Shown: piece by piece, positions 58,506 to 64,000 of the stretch
Layout of the letters: each line of letters begins with the position of its first letter
Numbering within the stretch: the first letter of the stretch is position 1
NCBI RefSeq assembly: GCF_000224145.3
Contig: NW_004190396.2
Span: forward strand, 124,001-188,000
Length of the DNA stretch: 64,000 bases
Direction: 5' to 3'
Source: Ciona intestinalis
Taxonomy: Eukaryota > Chordata > Ascidiacea > Phlebobranchia > Cionidae
The notes under the pieces: generated by a model
Told to the model about the DNA's origin: nothing
Database searches by the model: none
What the model saw: only the letters and a program-made list of their open reading frames with translations
Program-made: the position numbers and the translations under genes

Positions 58506-58751
58506 GAGGACAACTAACCTCAACCACTCAAGCAAACACCTATCAATTCATTTGTTTTAGGTTGTCTAAATTATCAACCGCAAACAAGTTAGGCCTACAT
58601 CCTTTCATAATTTACAGACACTTTCTCGTTGCCAAATACACAGCGCTTCCAAAACCTTCCCAGACACCCTCAGTTTAAACGCAAGTAATTAGTTTAATAG
58701 TTTACGTTCTTTATTGATATATTTCACCGCTGTTAATTTTAAGTCGAAACT

Positions 58752-61700
58752 TTAGCGACGGTTTCGTTTATTTTTTCCGTCAGATTTTCCAGCTTTGACA
58801 ACTCTGTCAGGTGTCATGCTGCCTGGCTTGTGGGTGACACTTGCCACATGAGTGACACCCGTCACGTGGTTGTCACCATGAGAAGCCATGCTACCTGGCC
58901 TGTCACTTAACGGTTGGTCAAATTTTAACAATGGATCATTATGCTGCAAAATCTGAAAATGGAATTATGAATTTTAAGATTTTTATAAATATGGTGTTTT
59001 TACCATGCATATTATGACTGAAAGAGATCTTCTGGCAATTTTGTGATGTCTTTTACCTATGCTCAAGCAAGACACTTAAAGGTAATTTCCCCAACCCAGT
59101 GGTTGCCATAGAAAAACAATCACACAAACATAAAAACAACCAACCATAAAGTTACATACGTGGTAACTCGTAAGCAGGCATGAGGTGTATAAAACAGAAC
59201 ATCTGTGTTATAACGACTGTCATTAACTTAACAAGGTGTATGAAACAACTGTCATTACCCCTCCACTCAAAGATAAACAAGTTACAGCCACCCTACCCAC
59301 CTGCACAGCTTTGTTGATATTCCCGCTACTCAAGTTCAAATACACAGCTAGCATTAGTCCCTGGTTAGGGGACTTCCCTGGTATAAGGTTAGCCGCTTGT
59401 TGAAGCAATTTGATCGACTTTTCATTCTCGCTCCTCAGGCAATGGCAAGCAGCAAGGTTGAGCATCATATGTGCGTGAGCTGTGGCGGTGTTTGGGGGGT
59501 ATGGGTGCTTGGGGTTGTCAATCAAACAAATAGCTGTGGAATGTAGGGGGGTGGGTTAATTTTACTTGGTAAATAGAGTGGATGTGTTAATGTTGGTAAA
59601 TGTAGTATACTGATATACTTGATGTTACAAGCAACTAGCTGTAAAATAAAGGAATGATATCATTTCTTTAACACAACAGTTTTAGGCTCAACACAACTAA
59701 GCCACTAAGTTTAAGTGGCATAATATAGGGGTATTTAATGTTTTGTTTAAAACGAAGAAGAAATGTTAATTTATTTGGTAAGTTAGAGGTTTATGCTAAT
59801 GTGCAAATTTACTACCAGGGCATTAGGCACCAAACCTGGGGTGGCAGGGTGGGCAGGCAAACCCTAGAATTTTACACTGCATTAATCAGTAAATATTACA
59901 ACCAATAAGTTAGATTTGTTTCACAGAATTGTGTGTGTAACTATCCCTGTCTCCCCTGTGTCAATAAGGTTTAGCGCCAATGTTTAATAGTGTTTGAAAC
60001 AGCAATCATGGTTGGGAAATGTCCACTTATAAACCCAACAGTATTACCAGACATACAACTAAAGTCAACACTTTACATGGTTTACAAATCCGTGTTTCAT
60101 CGTTTCCATTGCCAGACTTGTTGCTGCCATCGTCTGAATTACAAAATACAATGTAAGTAACCTATACAGCTAATGCTTTTCACATACAACATTTAATGTA
60201 ACTGAAAACTTCTCACATTGTGCTGTTCATAATAACGATTGACACGTTCATTATTTAGTTTGTGAAGAAGCTTTAAACAGGTTGAATATTTGACTTAAAA
60301 AAATTTATTTCTAAATGAGTACTTTAAACACATGAGAAGGCGATCTCCTGCTTAAGGATTGGTATGAGACCACTACATAGCTGTGTTATATGTTAACCCA
60401 GTTATAGAGACCCTCTCTCACACCATTAGACGTCATATATTACACCCCCAAACCTGAAAATCAATATCTTTACGAAATGAAAAAGATATGAGAATTTTAC
60501 GAAAAAATGGGTGAATTTCAAGGCATTTTTCATTCGCCACATTAACCAATGAAGTTCCAATATATAGTAAACCCACCCACCTGACAAAGGTGATCTCTTT
60601 CCACTTTCAGCCACAGCGCAACTAACATTGGTTATCTTGTCAACTTGCAAATGTTGGATGGCTTCTGATATTCGGTCGAGAACTACAAGAGCTTCACCAG
60701 CGTACATATTTGCAAGGTATCTGGTGTAAGTGATACTGGGTTGAGTGGGAAGATATAAGCCCATGGTGTTTATATAACAATCACTATGTCACACACATGA
60801 AAAAAATGCCTCCAATAAATTGCTCACCAAGTAACATAGATGGTAACTCGTACGCGAGCACGAGGTGTATGAAAACACGTGTTATAACGACTGTTGTTTT
60901 CTGGCCATGCGAGGATAAAGTAAGTTACATTCATTCATATAATGAGACTGATTCTCACTATATATTATGTAACACTAACTATAAGGCTGTTACTATAGAA
61001 AGACCAGCTTGTAATATTTTAAGTATTATAGTAAGATACATTGTCTCATCTAACACTGAGGATGGTTAAAGCTGATTAACTGAAACTGCAACGTCCTCAG
61101 TATTAGATGAGACAAGAGTAAGATATATTCTAATATACTTATATAACCAAACACATGGTTGCCACCAACCTATGAGATCCATATATCTTGGGCAAGTTCA
61201 GCACACAAGCTGCGTGTTGTAACGCCACACTTGCATTGCCGAGGTGAAGAGCTACAAACGCGCTGTTGCATAATATCGAGGCATAGAGATAACATATCCG
61301 TGTTCCAACCACTGGAGGGCTAGGGAGGCAAGCTATTGTGACATCACTGAGCTTCTCTTCGAGTATCTTCACTTCATTGTGTGTTTTCTAATAATGGAGA
61401 TTATGACGTGAATGAATGTAATTTATTCATCTTTGCGCGGCAAGACAGCGACAGTGGTTAAACCCGAGTGTTCTGTAACAATATGCCGGGCCATAGTAGT
61501 GTTGGTATGATTGCAATAACTACCACGCGTGAGGTTTGAACCAAGAACCTTTGACCCTGTCAGTTAAACATACAAGTAACGCAAGGGTGGAATGTTTGTT
61601 TTAGCAGCCAAGTTTTTAATTTAAAATACCTTTTACCACGCTGCTATGTGTCTATTCAAATGAGTGCATTTTAACAATGTCCATTCTATCTGAGTAAGGT

Positions 61701-63822
61701 TCTTGTCAAGTACCTTGTATCTGGCCCATTACCCAAAATGTATCAATGTTATCCAAAATTTACTAAAACAAGTATGAACCTACATTATGGTAGTTTAAAG
61801 AGTCATCACTGGGATTTGAACCCACTACCCTTAATACACTAACCTGCAAACATCCCCCATGTTTCATCTCACGTTCCATGATAATAAGAGCATTGGAAAG
61901 ACATATAAACGCAAACTCCATGGTGGGGGTGGCTGATGTTGTGTTCGACGTGCGACCTGCTGTTATTGATGGTATAAGTTTTAAAATATCTCATATTTTT
62001 GTTCAAAAAAACATTTTTTCGTATATTTCTACATTTAGATGCATGTAAGCAGAGACGTATCCAGGAAATTCTAAATGGGCCGAACTTTATTGTGAAAACA
62101 TTTCTTACGCAGTATGTGAAACCAGGCGTGCGGTGTATTGAAACGTGGTTGTTTCATGCTTTATTTTCCTCCAAAAAAATTGGACCATATCAACCCCTTA
62201 AATACACCTTTGTATATAGGGCGAATATAGTTGCAATGAAACAGTGCAACCACAAATACTGACCATGGGAGGGGTTGGAACACACAACAACTTTACGATG
62301 AACGCTCGATCCAACTTTATTAAAACATCTTGTTGGTGTTTTACGCTTCGGTGAATCTGTATAGAAATAATGTAAAAAGAACAAATGTTATACAAAACTT
62401 TAAGTTAATATATGTTCCAGTAAACTGCATTGTGAGACACATTATTGCGGGGTAAGATGGGACAGTTATTACATAATATCCAATATTTCTTTATCGTGTT
62501 TCAAACAATTAACAATGCTCTAAAGAGATGTAAGGATACAATGGGACGAGTAAAGAGAATGACAACATGTCCCATCTTACCCCTCCCTGATATAAGCAGT
62601 AGTGTTTGTCAGTTTAAATCCAACCTAGTTAAATCAAGAACAAACCTTCGGGTTCATGCTGACCTATATGCTTGCAACACTATATAATGCTAGTATATCC
62701 CGTACATTCTAACCCACCTTCAGATTCATGTTGATTCGTATACTTATGTATGCAACACTCGGCCAACCTTAACCATAACCTTGGGTTTGTGTGATAAACA
62801 CTGGCTGTTGTGATGAAACAATCAAACGCTGAAGTTGGATCCCCACCATGGAGAAGCTGGATACCACGGTTGTACAGGAGCTCGTATCTGGGTTATATAG
62901 GGGGTTTAGTGGGTGAACTAAGGTTTGTGGGTTGAACGGGGTTGGGGTATAAGATGGGGTTTGATAGTTAAATGGGGAGTCTTATGTAATTTAGGTACGC
63001 TGTGTCTCAGTCTTTTACAAGCACTGATATTGCTATTAATGGGTGAGGTCTTACAGTGAGGCACACCATGGGACCTGGGATTTAACACAAAGTTGCTCAT
63101 TGACAATGCAAGAGCCTATCCCTTCAGCCACAGCACTAGACTCAAAAGCACTGATGAAACATACACACCTCTTATTCATATGCAGTATTGAGATTGGGAA
63201 TGAATTTGCTTTATTCCCTCCCCCGTTATTATTGTTATGTTGTTTCAATGATGTGTTCAACCAACTCTCATTCTCCTTCAATGACTTCTCCATGTAAAAG
63301 TTCCCCAAGTGGTACTTCCCCATACTTGAGTAAATGACAGCTGAATATAAATATGTGCGATAAATAATAAACTGCATTTGTGAATTAACTTTAAAATAAG
63401 CCAACTCAACCACCTAGGGATGCTATCAGTAACTTATTTATCCTCGCATGGCGGGGCAACAACAGTCGTTATAACACGGGTGTTCTGTTCCAAACACCTC
63501 GTGCCCGCTTACAAGTTACCACAAACGTAACTTTATGGGTGATTGTTTTTCTGTATGGCTTATAAAAAGTTGGGTTGGAGCAATCAGTGTTAACTGCCTT
63601 CTCAAAAGACACGCCCACAATGGTGACACGGACAAGCCTCGAACATAGTACCCTATACTCTAGAGACAGACACCTGACCACTCCACCACAGAACTGCCAC
63701 CATCGCTACAAACAACACGACTCACCCAAGTTATTATCGAGCATTGCACTGATGTTTTGTTGTCTCTCTCCCATGTTAGGGGAACTCCCCAGCAGTTTAT
63801 AAGCCTTGTGGTAATTACATCT
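58752..63822 (-). CDS. CNOT10: CNOT10, CCR4-NOT complex subunit 10 (N terminus beyond window)
   Basis: Exons seen: 63822-63726, 63388-63169, 62887-62718, 62356-62264, 61959-61844, 61387-61170, 60720-60581, 59533-59301 and 58952-58752 (stop). Phases agree throughout. Matches to human CNOT10 include [120 protein letters not shown] and [13 protein letters not shown]. It is a TPR-type helical repeat protein that pairs with CNOT11 on the CNOT1 N-terminal arm of the deadenylase complex. The tail carries a repeated PGSM motif before the basic end [11 protein letters not shown] and differs from the human tail. At 61959 a NAGNAG acceptor (CAGCAG) allows gain or loss of one codon. Confidence 0.94.
59040..59285 (+). 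mobile_element. tRNA-derived SINE in CNOT10 last intron
   Basis: CAAGACACTTAAAGGTAATT, CCATAAAGTTACATACG, GGTAACTCGTAAGCAGGCAT, GTTATAACGACTGTCATTAA, AAAGATAAACAAGTTACAG. Confidence 0.7.
59829..59985 (+). mobile_element. AGGCGCCAAAC-family element, near complete
   Basis: AGGCACCAAACCTGGGGTGG ... GTTTAGCGCCAAT, with both inner blocks. In CNOT10 intron between exons 60720-60581 and 59533-59301. Confidence 0.65.
60830..60935 (+). mobile_element. SINE tail in CNOT10 intron
   Basis: GTAACATAGATGGTAACTCG, GAGCACGAGGTGTATGAAAA, TGCGAGGATAAAGTAAGTTA and CATTCATTCAT tail. Confidence 0.65.
62447..62587 (+). mobile_element. GGGGTAAGATGGGACA-family TIR element, complete
   Basis: GCGGGGTAAGATGGGACAG to CATGTCCCATCTTACCCCTC, with AACAATTAACAATGCTCTAA inside. 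In CNOT10 intron. Confidence 0.7.
63430..63645 (-). mobile_element. tRNA-derived SINE, reverse, in CNOT10 intron
   Basis: TATCCTCGCATGGCGGGGCA, TAACACGGGTGTTCTGTTCC, GTAACTTTATGGGTGATTG, TGGGTTGGAGCAATCAGTG, GACACGCCCACAATGGTGAC; the head end is lost. Confidence 0.78.
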
Positions 63823-64000
63823 CTGTGAAAGGGAATGTTATTAAATGTATGGGGCGCTAAGTTAAACAGGTTAAGTTTGAGACAACAAACCCTAGACTGC
63901 ATTCAGGATTAGTTCTAACAAAATAATGAAATGTAAATAATTGGAAAAATACTGAATTAAGAATGCATGGTTAGAAAAGAAAAGTTAAATTAAAGGATGT

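Overview
The window looks like nuclear DNA of a solitary ascidian (sea squirt), most likely Ciona. The evidence is short multi-exon genes with GT-AG introns, metazoan orthologues with chordate-like intron phases, a tRNA-derived SINE of the Ciona Cics-1 type in most introns, and several small hairpin or terminal-inverted-repeat elements. There are three runs of N (assembly gaps). No tRNA, rRNA, CRISPR or virus-like element was seen. All gene models below were built by reading the sequence and comparing it with remembered protein families; no database search was run.

Layout. 1.7-18.7 kb, minus strand: SCAPER orthologue, 29 readable exons covering almost the whole protein but without the C2H2 zinc finger. 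19.6-20.5 kb, minus: single-exon C8orf74 homologue. 21.35-23.8 kb, plus: complete ARL3, head to head with the C8orf74 homologue. 24.4-28.6 kb, minus: SLC35A2-type UDP-galactose transporter (complete, 338 aa). 29.3-30.6 kb, minus: PXMP4 (complete, 211 aa). 32.5-36.4 kb, minus: GALK2 (first short exon not found). 37.3-39.3 kb, minus: HCFC1R1-like. 42.0-53.9 kb, plus: a secreted chimera with signal peptide, CUB-like domain, three EGF modules and a Thr-rich linker, followed by a complete VioB/RebD-type (iminophenyl-pyruvate dimer synthase family) region with a ferritin-like domain. 55.8-56.7 kb, minus: ten-finger C2H2 protein, with a decayed duplicate of its flanks at 57.1-57.4 kb. 58.75 kb to the right edge, minus: CNOT10, whose N terminus lies outside the window.

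Functional threads. SCAPER and ARL3 both have ciliary connections, and the uncharacterised C8orf74 homologue sits between them, sharing an 0.85-kb intergenic region with ARL3. SLC35A2 and GALK2 both serve galactose/GalNAc metabolism. The most unusual gene is the EGF-VioB/RebD chimera. In bacteria this enzyme family joins two oxidised tryptophan units on the way to violacein, rebeccamycin and staurosporine. Here it is interrupted by animal introns and carries animal extracellular modules joined by phase-1 introns, so it is native to this genome and not contamination.

Repeats shape the rest. The left 10 kb is unusually rich in the palindrome TGACGTCA. Tandem repeats and small transposons lie directly against splice sites in SCAPER, ARL3 and the chimera.
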